A stretch of 64,000 nt of DNA from positions 248,001 through 312,000 of the forward strand of contig JADJFC010000001.1 in assembly GCA_016708785.1 (NCBI GenBank), read 5' to 3'. This DNA is from Bacteroidota bacterium (lineage in GTDB: Bacteria > Bacteroidota > Bacteroidia > AKYH767-A > 2013-40CM-41-45). The position numbers were made by a program, and so were the translations under genes. The notes under the pieces are model-generated. The model saw nothing but the letters and a program-made list of their open reading frames with translations. It ran no database searches and was not told where the DNA came from. How positions within the stretch are numbered: position 1 is the stretch's first letter; each line of letters begins with the position of its first letter. Positions 8,347 through 17,262 of this stretch are shown piece by piece.

Positions 8347-9012
8347 ATGGCAACGTACCGTTTAAGAGTAATAATAGAAGATCACGAAGAAGTTGTGAGG
8401 GATATTGAGATCAAATCGACTCAAACTTTCAATGACCTGCATTTGTCAATTCACAATTCAATTGGTTTTGACAGTGATAAACCGGCCTCATTCTACATGA
8501 GTGACGACAATTGGAAAAAAGGGAAAGAGATCACAAATAAAAATCTTTCGGAAGCTGAAGAGGCAACCAAAGCACGAATGAAAAATGCGCGTTTGTGCGA
8601 CTTCATAGTTGATCCGCATCAAAAGATCTACTATATGTTCGATTCAGGACTGTGGACATTCCGCATTGAACTGATCAAGATCAATCGTGACGAGGACCAA
8701 TATGCACAATACCCAAGATGCATCAAATCAAGTGGTGAAGCTCCTAAACAGTATGGAACAACACTTGCCGCTGCATTACCTATCCCTGACGAATTCGATT
8801 CGATGGAAGATCTCGATGATGATGATGGTGACGAGGATGAATCGGATGGTGATATCCTTGCAATTGATGCAAGTGAATTGCCGGAAGGAGAAGAAAAAGA
8901 CGATACTTTTGTCGCTGCTATTGGTGATGTCGAAGAAAGTGCAGATGATTTTGGAGCTGACGACGAAAACATGATGGACGATAGCATCTCTGAAGATAAA
9001 GACGAATTTTAA
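8347..9012 (+). CDS. pRiA4b ORF-3-like protein with acidic tail
   Basis: The first about 140 residues (MATYRLRVIIEDHEEVVRDI, then a HLSIHNSIGFD segment and YMFDSGLWTFRIELIKI) fit the plasmid pRiA4b ORF-3-like family, small domains found as passengers of mobile elements and also as chromosomal genes. The last about 75 residues are extremely acidic, with long Asp/Glu runs (DLDDDDGDEDESDGD), and probably disordered. Such tails can act as nucleic-acid mimics or bind basic proteins, which is only inference here. There is no mobile element around it. A strong terminator separates it from miaA. Function unknown. Confidence 0.7.
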   Translation: MATYRLRVIIEDHEEVVRDIEIKSTQTFNDLHLSIHNSIGFDSDKPASFYMSDDNWKKGKEITNKNLSEAEEATKARMKNARLCDFIVDPHQKIYYMFDSGLWTFRIELIKINRDEDQYAQYPRCIKSSGEAPKQYGTTLAAALPIPDEFDSMEDLDDDDGDEDESDGDILAIDASELPEGEEKDDTFVAAIGDVEESADDFGADDENMMDDSISEDKDEF

Positions 9013-9039
9013 ATATTGATTATCCGAAATTTTTAAAAG

Positions 9040-9064
9040 ACCCTCCTCCCCGAGGGTTTTTTAT
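9040..9064 (+). terminator. Rho-independent terminator
   Basis: A 6-bp GC-rich stem, ACCCTC (9040-9045) and GAGGGT (9052-9057), with loop CTCCCC and a following T tract. It ends transcription of the acidic protein gene 10 bp before the miaA ATG. Confidence 0.8.
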
Positions 9065-9073
9065 TTTTACAAA

Positions 9074-9973
9074 ATGAAAAAAATAATTGTCATTGGTGGT
9101 CCTACTGCTTCCGGAAAAACCGGACTGGCAATAGAATTGGCCAAACGGTATAATACAGAGATCATCAATGCCGATAGTCGACAGTTTTATAAATACATGA
9201 ACATCGGAACGGCAAAGCCGACACCGGATGAACAGCTCCAAGCTAAACATCACTTTATTGACTTTCTCGAGCCGGATGAAGAATATAATGCCGGCAGATT
9301 CGAAATTGATGCATTGAAAGCAATTTCAGAAATTCATGAGAAGAATGACTACGTAGTGGTGGTTGGCGGAAGTGGATTATACTTGCGCACACTTTGTGAA
9401 GGAATGGATGCTTTGCCGGAAACTGATCCGGAGCTACGTGAGAAATACAATGAGCTTTTCAAAGACCAGGGACTGGAAACCATTCAAAAACTTCTATATG
9501 AAAAAGACCCGGATTACTACTTGATCGTAGATATAAAAAATCCGCATCGTATCATCCGTGCCCTTGAAGTTATAGAACAAACGGGAACGACCTATTCATC
9601 ACTCCGCAAAAAAGTCAAAGCGGAAAGACCTTTCAAAATTATCAAGATCGCTATAGATATTTCAAGGGAAGAATTGTATGAACGAATAAATTTCCGCGTA
9701 GACAAAATGATTGACGCCGGTCTGGTCGATGAAGTTAAAAATTTAACAAAGTACAGAGATTGTAATGCGCTTAAGACCGTAGGCTATATTGACATCTTCA
9801 GTTACCTCGACGGAACTATTTCTATTGAAGAAGCGATAGAACTCATCAAAAAAAACTCACGCAATTATGCTAAACGTCAGATGACCTGGTTCAATAAAGA
9901 TGAGGAGTTTCATTGGTTCAGCGCGGAAGAGTTTGATGGAATTCCTGAGTACATTGAATCTCAACTTGAATAA
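9074..9973 (+). CDS. miaA: tRNA dimethylallyltransferase
   Basis: Transfers a dimethylallyl group to A37 of tRNAs that read UNN codons. The P-loop GGPTASGKTGLA lies near residues 8-19, followed by the family motifs NADSRQFYKYMNIGTAKP, HHFIDFLEPDEEYNAG and VGGSGLYLRTLCEGMD; the tRNA-binding part ends with NYAKRQMTWF. The length of 299 is typical. A terminator hairpin sits just upstream, so its own promoter must overlap that hairpin or transcription must read through. Confidence 0.95.
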   Translation: MKKIIVIGGPTASGKTGLAIELAKRYNTEIINADSRQFYKYMNIGTAKPTPDEQLQAKHHFIDFLEPDEEYNAGRFEIDALKAISEIHEKNDYVVVVGGSGLYLRTLCEGMDALPETDPELREKYNELFKDQGLETIQKLLYEKDPDYYLIVDIKNPHRIIRALEVIEQTGTTYSSLRKKVKAERPFKIIKIAIDISREELYERINFRVDKMIDAGLVDEVKNLTKYRDCNALKTVGYIDIFSYLDGTISIEEAIELIKKNSRNYAKRQMTWFNKDEEFHWFSAEEFDGIPEYIESQLE

Positions 9974-9979
9974 TAAATG

Positions 9980-10069
9980 CTCTCTTTATGTCCTCTTTGT
10001 TTTCTCCATGTTCTCTATGGTAAAATTTTAACACAGAGAAAAGAGAGAAAACAAAGAGAGAAAAAAGAG
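9980..10069. repeat. Large imperfect inverted repeat between miaA and peptidase
   Basis: The pyrimidine-rich left arm (9980-10021, with CTCTTTGTTTTCTC) is complementary to the purine-rich right arm (10031-10069, with GAGAAAACAAAGAG). The centre is the perfect palindrome TAAAATTTTA at 10021-10030. It lies between two convergent genes and could form a long hairpin acting as a two-way transcription barrier. Confidence 0.65.
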
Positions 10070-10082
10070 AATCATAGAATGA

Positions 10083-12783
10083 CTACTCAGGCATTAAGAC
10101 AAGTTTTGCATAATTGTCCGTCTTAAAATATTTGTCTGCGAATTGAATAAAGTCTGGTCCTTTAAGCGAATTAACCCATTCATTATAAGAATCCATATCG
10201 GCTAACTTTTCATTATTCTTATCAGCTGATACCATAGCTGCTAACCAAAAAGAGTTTTCTTTCAATGCCGTTTCGCGTTCACGGATGAATGTCTGCTTTA
10301 TTTTTTCAAGATTCTTCTCGTCACAACCTTTTTCTTTTACCTCGGCAATGACAGTCAGAACAGCTTGAACCAATGAATCAACATTTTCAGGCTTGCAATT
10401 GAAACTGACAGTATTCTCAAGCTTAGAATTTGGATAATGAGAAGGATTGAAATTGCACCCTACTCCGTACACTCCACTCTTATCTTCTCTTAATACTTCA
10501 CGTAAACGAATACTTACCAGCTTATTCAATGCATACGCTTCATTTCTATTCAATGGTGTGTAGTCAAAGTCCATGTTCCAGCGCAGTGACACATAACTTT
10601 TAGGGGCAATCCCCTTCTTAACTGTTTTTTGAACTTGCCCTTTCGGATAACGAGCGCCAATGTCCTTCCACTTTTTCACGTTGCCAGTTGAAGGCAAATT
10701 GCCAATATATTTTCTGGCAAAATTCTTTAATGAATCCACATCAAAATTTCCGACGAAATAAAAATTAGTGCCGGAGAGATCGCCCATCAGGTCTTTATAA
10801 ATTTCCCAAAGCTCTGTCTGACTTTACACTATCAAGCAACTCCAGTGTCATTGGTCTTGCGGCATAGTGATAGCCCGACATAAAATAATTCACTGTATCA
10901 TTATAAACCGATTGAGGATTTACACTTTTGTTGCGTAAAGCTGTTCTTCGGGCTTCCATTGATGCAGCAAAAGCATCATCGTCAATTCTCGGCATTGTGT
11001 GATACCCATAGATCAATTCCATCAATGTCTCCAGATCTTTAGGAGCACAACTTCCATTCAATCCCTGATAGAGAGCAGTAATACTTGGAGTACAATTAAC
11101 TGTTTTACCTGCAAGCATCTTATCCAGCATAGTTGCATCAAATTCACCTAGTCCTGAATTATCGACAATTGCATCAGCCGATATTGCCGAATAAAAATCC
11201 TTACGATCTGTAATTGACCAACCGCCCTGACTGTTACTTGAAAATAAGATCTTGTCATTGTTAAAGTCAGTTGGTTTAACGGTAACAGTAATGTCGTTTT
11301 TAAATTTCCATTTTGTGATACCATACTTCTCATTCTTTTCTTCGGAAATAATATCAGCGGGTTTCAAAGTCGCCTCTATCAATGGTTTGTTGCTCACTTT
11401 ATCGACATACGCTTCCAGCTTCGCAACTTTAACATCACTGAACATTTTCTTTATATCTTCAGAAGAAGGAATATCAAGTCCCGATTTTTCAGGATATGTG
11501 ATCAGAGCAAGGCAATTTTCGCTTCCTGTGAGATATATCTTACCGAGATTACTGATCTCTTCGAGTGTAGCTTGTTCAATAAATAAATTGTAATATTCAT
11601 ATTCTTTTTCTATTCCCGGTATCGGTTCCTTTGTAAGAAAGTTGCTTACGTATTCACGGGCAAAACCTGCTGAAGGAGATTTATCTCTTTCATTATATGC
11701 GCGTTTAATATTATCAAGAGCTTCTAGCTTTACTCTATCAAGTTCTGTTTGCGCAAATCCGTACCGACGAATTCTTTCCAATTCATCGATGACAACTTTC
11801 AATGCCACTCTGAATTTGGTCTCAGTACAACGGGCACTTAAATCGAAAGAACTTTTTGTGCGCACTAAAGAACCAAATCCACCACCTGCTGATAAGAAAG
11901 GAGCATCAGCCTTGCGACTTATTTCATCAAGTCTGGCATTCATCATCGATGAAAAAAGTTGCTTCATAATATCATCCTTAAAATCTTTGATTTGAACATT
12001 TGTTTCACGTGGCAATTTATATAGTAGCTCAATACTCGAAGAAGTGTTTTCTTTATCGGTAACGGCAGAGTAAATCAACTCTTTTGACGCGGGGACTTCA
12101 TATGCCTGCCATGCCTTTGTTGAGCTTTTAACAGGAACTTTTGAAAATTGTGCGATGATCTTTTTTTCCATTTCGATTGGATCAAAATCTCGAACAGCAA
12201 CAACAGCCATCAAATAACGACTATCCTTGAAAAGTAATGGCCAGTATTGTCTGCGCATTCTTTCACCAGCGCCTTGTCCAATGCGCCATTCTTCAATTAC
12301 AACGCCTCTCTCCTTTTCAACTTCCATTGAATCGAATGCCAGATTATATGACCAGTCTTGCAAGATCTGAAGTCCCTTGTCGACAATTTCATTTTTATCA
12401 GTCGGAATCTGTATCATGTAGACTGTTTCATCAAAACTTGTATATGCATTTAAGTGTGGACCGAATTTCGTTCCTACTGATTCCAGATAATCGATGAGTT
12501 CATTTTTCTTGAAGTTTTTTGTACCATTAAATGCAAGATGCTCTGTTAAGTGAGCAATGCCTTGTTGATTGTCTTCTTCAAAATTTGAACCTGCATTTAC
12601 AGCTAATCGAAATTCAGCACGCTTCTCAGGCTTGGAATTTTTTCGGACATAGTATTTGATACCGTTAGGGAGAATGCCTATTCGAATGTTCGTATCAATT
12701 GGAATTGGTGCATTTACATCAATCTGAGCACTACTTGAAGAATAAAGGCTCCACAGAAATGCTATTAACAATAATTTTTTCAC
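10083..12783 (-). CDS. M16 family zinc protease (PqqL-like), one frameshift
   Basis: A secreted insulinase-type metallopeptidase. After a signal peptide (cleaved near the SSSSAQ at residue 20) come the inverted zinc motif HLTEH at residues 78-82 and the distal Glu in ERGVVIEEW; a second inactive-type M16 half follows, as usual for these about 900-residue two-lobed clamshell enzymes. The frame breaks at 10805-10807, where three C on the plus strand should be two; the correction joins SVKSDRALEIYKDL to MGDLSGTNFYFVGNFD and gives 899 residues. It probably degrades periplasmic peptides. It is divergent from an M14 peptidase gene. Confidence 0.9.
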
Positions 12784-12854
12784 AGGCTATATATTTTATC
12801 GCTGAAAGATAAAAGTTTCTTTGAAAACAATTACAGTCGGCCTATATTTATCGG

Positions 12855-14567
12855 ATGAATAGGACCCTATTTTTATTATTTCTTGCATTTTCGATTCAGC
12901 TCAGTGCTCAGGACGCCCTTACGTCGAATAAATCGATGACTTATCATGATCTTTTGGAGGAATACAAAAACCTAGACCACCAATTTGATCAGGCATTTTT
13001 AATACCCTATGGAAAAGATGATTGTGGTGAGACTATTCACCTCTTTGTGATTTCAGGAACTTCTGTGTTTCAACCACAACGATTACACGAACTCAACAAG
13101 TGCATTCTCTTTATTAACAATGGCATTCATCCGGGAGAACCTGATGGCATGGATGCAAGTTTGATTTTTGCGAAAGAGTTGTTGTATAAAGAAAGCAATC
13201 ACAAACTTCTGGAAAATGTAGTAGTATGTATTATTCCAACTTACAACATTGGCGGTGCGTTGAACCGAAATTCATATAGCAGAGCGAATCAGGATGGACC
13301 GGAAGAATACGGCTTTAGAGGCAATGCAAGAAACCTTGACCTCAACCGCGACTTCATCAAAACGGATGCAGCCAACACAAAAACATTAAAGCAAATACTA
13401 CTGCAATGGAATCCCGATGTGTTTGTAGACACACATGTTTCCGATGGCGCCGATTATCAATACACAATGACTCTCGTTAGTTCGCAACATAATAAAATGA
13501 GTCCGCCGGCAGGAAAATATATGCATGATGTCTTCACTCCTGCTCTTTTTCAATCGATGAAGTCGAAAAAAGATGAGATGTCGCCTTACGTTGAATGTTT
13601 CACCTATGAAAGCAGTCCGGATAGCGGCATTATTGGATTCCTGGAAACACCTCGATTTGCGACAGGCTACACATCTCTTTACAATTGCTTTTCATTCATT
13701 ACTGAAACGCATATGTTAAAACCATTTCCTGAACGAGTAAAGAGCACGCAACGTTTTTTGAATTCAATGATGTCAATTTGTTCAGAAAAAAAAGATGAGA
13801 TTCTCGCCACACGAAAAAGTGCAGAAGAATATGATTTGAAAATGGAAAAATATCCATTCAATTGGGAGACCGATTTTTCAAAGTATGAAGAACTTTCATT
13901 TAAAGGATATGAAAGCACACACATTAAAAGCAAAGTTACTTCAGGAAATCGCTTGAAATATTATCTCGATAAGCCATACGTAAAAACAATTCCATTTTAC
14001 AATGAATATAAAGCTAACGACACAATTGAAATTCCAAAGTTCTTCTATGTTCCTCAAGCATGGGAAAATATTGTAAGGATGCTGGAAGCAAACGGTGTGA
14101 AATCGATCAGAATGAATAAAGACACGTCAGGTACTTTTACCAGCCTGAGTATTTCGGATTTCAAGACAACAGATACACCTTTTGAAGGACATTATTTACA
14201 CTTTAACACGAAAACAACAACACTGCAAGTACAAACAGAAATTAAAAAGGGCGATTACATGATCAATTGTAATCAAAAAGCAATTCGCATTATTCTGGAA
14301 ACCCTTATTCCATCGGCTGTTGACAGCTATTTCAACTGGGGCTTCTTCGATTCAATACTTCAACAAAAAGAATGGTTCTCGTCTTATGTGTTTGAAGATA
14401 TCGCAGAAAAATTATTGTCTGAAGATTCGAAATTAAAAACAGATTTTGAAAAATGGAAAGCTGAAAATCCAAAAGAAGATGAATTCAATCAGCTGTACTA
14501 TGTTTATTCTCATTCGAAGTATTTTGAAGAGAGTTATCGGAGGTATCCGGTGAGGCTTGTGTATTGA
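12855..14567 (+). CDS. Secreted M14 family zinc carboxypeptidase
   Basis: A predicted zinc carboxypeptidase with a signal peptide ending near FSIQLSAQ. The zinc site is recognisable as NGIHPGEPDG (His and Glu ligands, about residue 95) and the third His in VDTHVSDGADYQYT near residue 197; LDLNRDF between them is the conserved Arg-containing substrate segment. The catalytic domain is about 300 residues, and the remaining about 250 have no domain I recognise. The substrate is unknown. Paired head-to-head with the M16 peptidase, so both may work on envelope or nutrient peptides. Confidence 0.85.
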   Translation: MNRTLFLLFLAFSIQLSAQDALTSNKSMTYHDLLEEYKNLDHQFDQAFLIPYGKDDCGETIHLFVISGTSVFQPQRLHELNKCILFINNGIHPGEPDGMDASLIFAKELLYKESNHKLLENVVVCIIPTYNIGGALNRNSYSRANQDGPEEYGFRGNARNLDLNRDFIKTDAANTKTLKQILLQWNPDVFVDTHVSDGADYQYTMTLVSSQHNKMSPPAGKYMHDVFTPALFQSMKSKKDEMSPYVECFTYESSPDSGIIGFLETPRFATGYTSLYNCFSFITETHMLKPFPERVKSTQRFLNSMMSICSEKKDEILATRKSAEEYDLKMEKYPFNWETDFSKYEELSFKGYESTHIKSKVTSGNRLKYYLDKPYVKTIPFYNEYKANDTIEIPKFFYVPQAWENIVRMLEANGVKSIRMNKDTSGTFTSLSISDFKTTDTPFEGHYLHFNTKTTTLQVQTEIKKGDYMINCNQKAIRIILETLIPSAVDSYFNWGFFDSILQQKEWFSSYVFEDIAEKLLSEDSKLKTDFEKWKAENPKEDEFNQLYYVYSHSKYFEESYRRYPVRLVY

Positions 14568-14574
14568 AGTTCAG

Positions 14575-14656
14575 AGGTCAAAGGTCAGAGGTCAGGTCAA
14601 GGGGTCAAGGGTGTCTTCGTTGGCGCCAACGAAGCCACCTTTGACCCTTGACCTTT
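14575..14656. repeat. GGTCAAAGG-family hairpin with GC palindrome core
   Basis: Left-arm words AGGTCAAAGGTCAGAGG and GGTCAAGGGGTCAAGGG are matched by TTTGACCCTTGACCTTTGAC on the right (about 14640-14659). The centre is a perfect 20-bp palindrome, CTTCGTTGGCGCCAACGAAG, at 14615-14634. It starts about 8 bp after the M14 peptidase stop codon. The same word family forms the second palindrome after porX (47503-47575). Confidence 0.8.
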
Positions 14657-14667
14657 GACTTAACCTT

Positions 14668-14701
14668 AAAAAAAAATCCGACTCACAAAAGTAAGCCGGA
14701 T
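14668..14701 (-). terminator. Rho-independent terminator of the kinase unit
   Basis: On the minus strand an 11-bp stem (14691-14701 with 14676-14686, two G-U pairs) with a TTTT loop is followed by a run of at least eight T (14668-14675). It lies 23 bp after the end of the small minus-strand gene. Confidence 0.75.
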
Positions 14702-14723
14702 CTTGAAGAATTGAACAGTTTTT

Positions 14724-15083
14724 TTAGTCCATGGTATCGCCATTTCTGACGTACAGGTCTTGCAATTTGCAGGACAGTTCACGGATGAGATCGAGGTCGT
14801 CTGTAGAGAGCTGACTGAAATCGTCGCTAACATTTACCTTTTGATTTTTGATTGATTTTGTTTGAGGGTACTCAATCTGTTTACACAAAATATGATTGAG
14901 TAATCCATTAAAGTACTTCTGACGATCGGCCGGATTTAACTTTTGGATCAAAGAGCGGATGCTCTTTACGTGGTTCTCAATTTCAATTTCGACGTGTACA
15001 TGATTAGTTTGATTTTCCACAACTTTAAGTTTCGGAAAATCCCTTTCTGTAGAGGTGTTAAGTTTGTTGATTTCTTTGCGCAT
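14724..15083 (-). CDS. Hypothetical protein downstream of histidine kinase
   Basis: I do not recognise this 119-residue protein. From ATG 15083 it is charged and mostly helical (ENHVKSIRSLIQKLNPADRQ, then DDLDLIRELSCKLQDLYVRN), with no signal peptide or membrane segment. An upstream TTG at 15161 in the same frame would add 26 residues with a hydrophobic stretch and would overlap the kinase stop, but the ATG seems the more natural start. Same strand as the kinase and followed by a good terminator, so probably co-transcribed with it. Confidence 0.55.
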   Translation of the reverse strand: MRKEINKLNTSTERDFPKLKVVENQTNHVHVEIEIENHVKSIRSLIQKLNPADRQKYFNGLLNHILCKQIEYPQTKSIKNQKVNVSDDFSQLSTDDLDLIRELSCKLQDLYVRNGDTMD

Positions 15084-15153
15084 GGGTCTATTATCTTGTA
15101 CAGACAATATTACACCACACAGAAAAAAGAGTTTAACTATGAAGGCTTGGTTC

Positions 15154-16535
15154 TTACACAACTATTGTTGCTGCAATCAGCACAGGATCTGCATTTTTCT
15201 TGTTTTTAGGCCAGAAAAACTTGAAATCAGCTCCTTTTCCTAAGTCAGATTCAACCCAAACCTTACCACCGCAGTCTTCTACAATCTTCTTTACTATGGC
15301 TAATCCTACGCCGGTGCTCTCTACATCATCTCTTCTATTAAGAGTTTGAAAGATCACAAAGATCCGTTCATGATAAAGTGGATCAATTCCCGGACCATTA
15401 TCTTTTACAGAAAATGTAAAGCCTTCTGGGGTCTCAATTGATGAAACAAAAACTTTTATATCAGGCTTGTCATTATATTTAATTGCATTACCTATCAAAT
15501 TACTGAATACCTGAGACAATCGTGTTCTATCAGAAAAAAGTACCGGCAATTGATTGGTAAAAATTAATTCAGCATTATCCGGTTTACCAATAAAATCCAA
15601 TGTATCAATTACTAATTTGTTTGTATCTACCTTTTCATCCTCACCAATTCTTCTGTCTGCACGTGAATAATCAAGTATAGCGTTGATCAAATCTTCCATC
15701 CTATTTACGCGCTGCTTAATCATATCAAAATTAGTTCGAACCTCTTTCGACATCTGATCACCTGCATCTTCTTCAATCCAGCCGGTCAAATTACCAATTG
15801 CTCTTAACGGAGCTTTCAAATCATGTGATACAATAGAGGCAAATCTATCCAATTCACTATTTGACTTTTCGAGTGAAGCTGTATATTCCTTAAGTTTCTG
15901 GTTGTTCCGCAGTAATTCATCCTTTTGAGCAGAGATCTTTTCGATAATTACGTTTTTACCACTATTCAAATAATTTGATTGCGCAGCTACTAGAAATAAT
16001 CCAAGCAAAAATGTGGTTAATGCATCTTGATGAATCAAACTAGTATCGCCCTTAAACAAATTGTAGTTCGTAAAACTTGTGTACTCAGTAATTACAAAGA
16101 AGTAGATAACATTCAAAATAGCAATGCCGGTGAAAACCTTTCCTGCTCGGGCACCTAGCAACATAAAAGCAGTCATAATGAGCACACATAGGTACATGGT
16201 ACCGGAATTCATTAATCCACCGGCAGTATATGCTTGAGTATGAACGACTAAAAACCAACACCAATAGAAATAGAATACGCTATTGGTAATTTGTGAATTG
16301 ATTTGACGATAAAAAAATTGACCATGATCAAGGTGGCCAGCATATATAAGAGTATTCCGGTATAGCTTGTTTGCTCAAATGATGCACTTATTTGCAACGC
16401 TGTGAACAAACTGGCAATAAAAGCAGTGAAGGAATATATCCGAAAGAGAGTGAAGCGTTGTCTGGCCATTAGATCCTCAGCAGGGATCTTCTCATACATA
16501 TGCTGGCGGAACAACTTGCTAAAAAGCAATTTCAT
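15154..16535 (-). CDS. Membrane-bound sensor histidine kinase, one frameshift
   Basis: A sensor kinase with an N-terminal membrane module of about six helices, a coiled-coil linker (KISAQKDELLRNNQKLKEYTASLEK), then the H-box IVSHDLKAPLRAIGN, the N-box QVFSNLIGNAIKYND, the G1 box VKDNGPGID and the G2 box STGVGLAIVKKIV. The frame is broken at 16250-16254: five A on the plus strand should be six, after which SISIGVGF continues as LVVHTQAYTAGGLMNSG. The corrected length is 460. There is no extracellular PAS or ligand domain, so the signal may be sensed in the membrane. The CheY-like gene that starts at 16771 on the other strand is its likely partner. Confidence 0.85.
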
Positions 16536-16705
16536 GATGTATATTTAGTATTATTATTGGATTGGATACGGCTAATCTAATGTTTAAGATACCAAACTGT
16601 AATATAATGGCCTATTTTCACAGATTTACCACATCCCCTTTTCCAATTACCCAACAAATATTATAAAATTGTTGCTTCTAAATTTTAATTTGAAAAATAA
16701 ATTTA

Positions 16706-16713
16706 TACTTTTG
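16706..16713 (+). promoter_or_regulatory. -7 box of the response regulator gene
   Basis: TACTTTTG is a perfect Bacteroidota -7 box 57 bp upstream of the ATG. The nearest TTTG (16689-16692) is only 13 bp away, so the -33 element is uncertain. The 235-bp gap to the divergent kinase gene shows nothing else I can name. Confidence 0.45.
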
Positions 16714-16770
16714 GTTCGATGCAAATCTGCTTCTGCTTAAAATCCGGTTTGTTGATTATCTCCCACATAT

Positions 16771-17196
16771 ATGGACAAATTAGTTAATATCCTTCTTGTC
16801 GATGACGATGAAGTAGATTGTATGAATGTTCAACGAGCGTTCAAAAAGAGCAACATTTCCAATCCGTTAAGTATAGCTCATAACGGTGTTGAGGCTCTTG
16901 ACCTTCTTCGAGGTACTAATGGTACTGAAAAAATTTCCCCAATTCCACGGATCATTTTACTGGACATCAATATGCCTAAGATGAACGGGTTGGAATTTTT
17001 AAAAGAATTAAGGGCTGATAAAGACCTTCATAATATCAGTGTCTTTATTATGACAACTAGTAATGACGACAAAGATCGCTTTGAAGCTTACAATTACAAT
17101 GTAGCCGGTTATATTATTAAACCAATATCATTTGAGAATTTCGTTGCGGCTGTTTCAATTCTAAATAATTTCTGGCAATTGTGTGAACAACCCTAG
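16771..17196 (+). CDS. Single-domain response regulator (CheY/Rcp1-like)
   Basis: A lone receiver domain of 141 residues without an output domain. The acidic pocket DDDE (residues 11-14), the phosphoacceptor Asp65 in ILLDINMPKMNG, the switch Thr in IMTTSN and the Lys in YIIKPIS are present. The longer loop between beta-2 and beta-3 is as in Rcp1-type regulators that accept phosphate from membrane kinases or phytochromes. Its target is unknown; such proteins act by protein-protein contact or phosphorelay. Confidence 0.9.
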   Translation: MDKLVNILLVDDDEVDCMNVQRAFKKSNISNPLSIAHNGVEALDLLRGTNGTEKISPIPRIILLDINMPKMNGLEFLKELRADKDLHNISVFIMTTSNDDKDRFEAYNYNVAGYIIKPISFENFVAAVSILNNFWQLCEQP

Positions 17197-17217
17197 TCAG
17201 AGAAAATAGGGGCATAA

Positions 17218-17247
17218 AAAAAGGGTTTGAATTTTCAAACCCTTTTT
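17218..17247. terminator. Bidirectional terminator
   Basis: A perfect 13-bp stem (17218-17230 with 17235-17247) around a four-base ATTT loop, with A and T runs at its ends. It serves both the response regulator gene and the convergent aminotransferase-fold gene. Confidence 0.9.
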
Positions 17248-17262
17248 CATTTTATAACTTTT

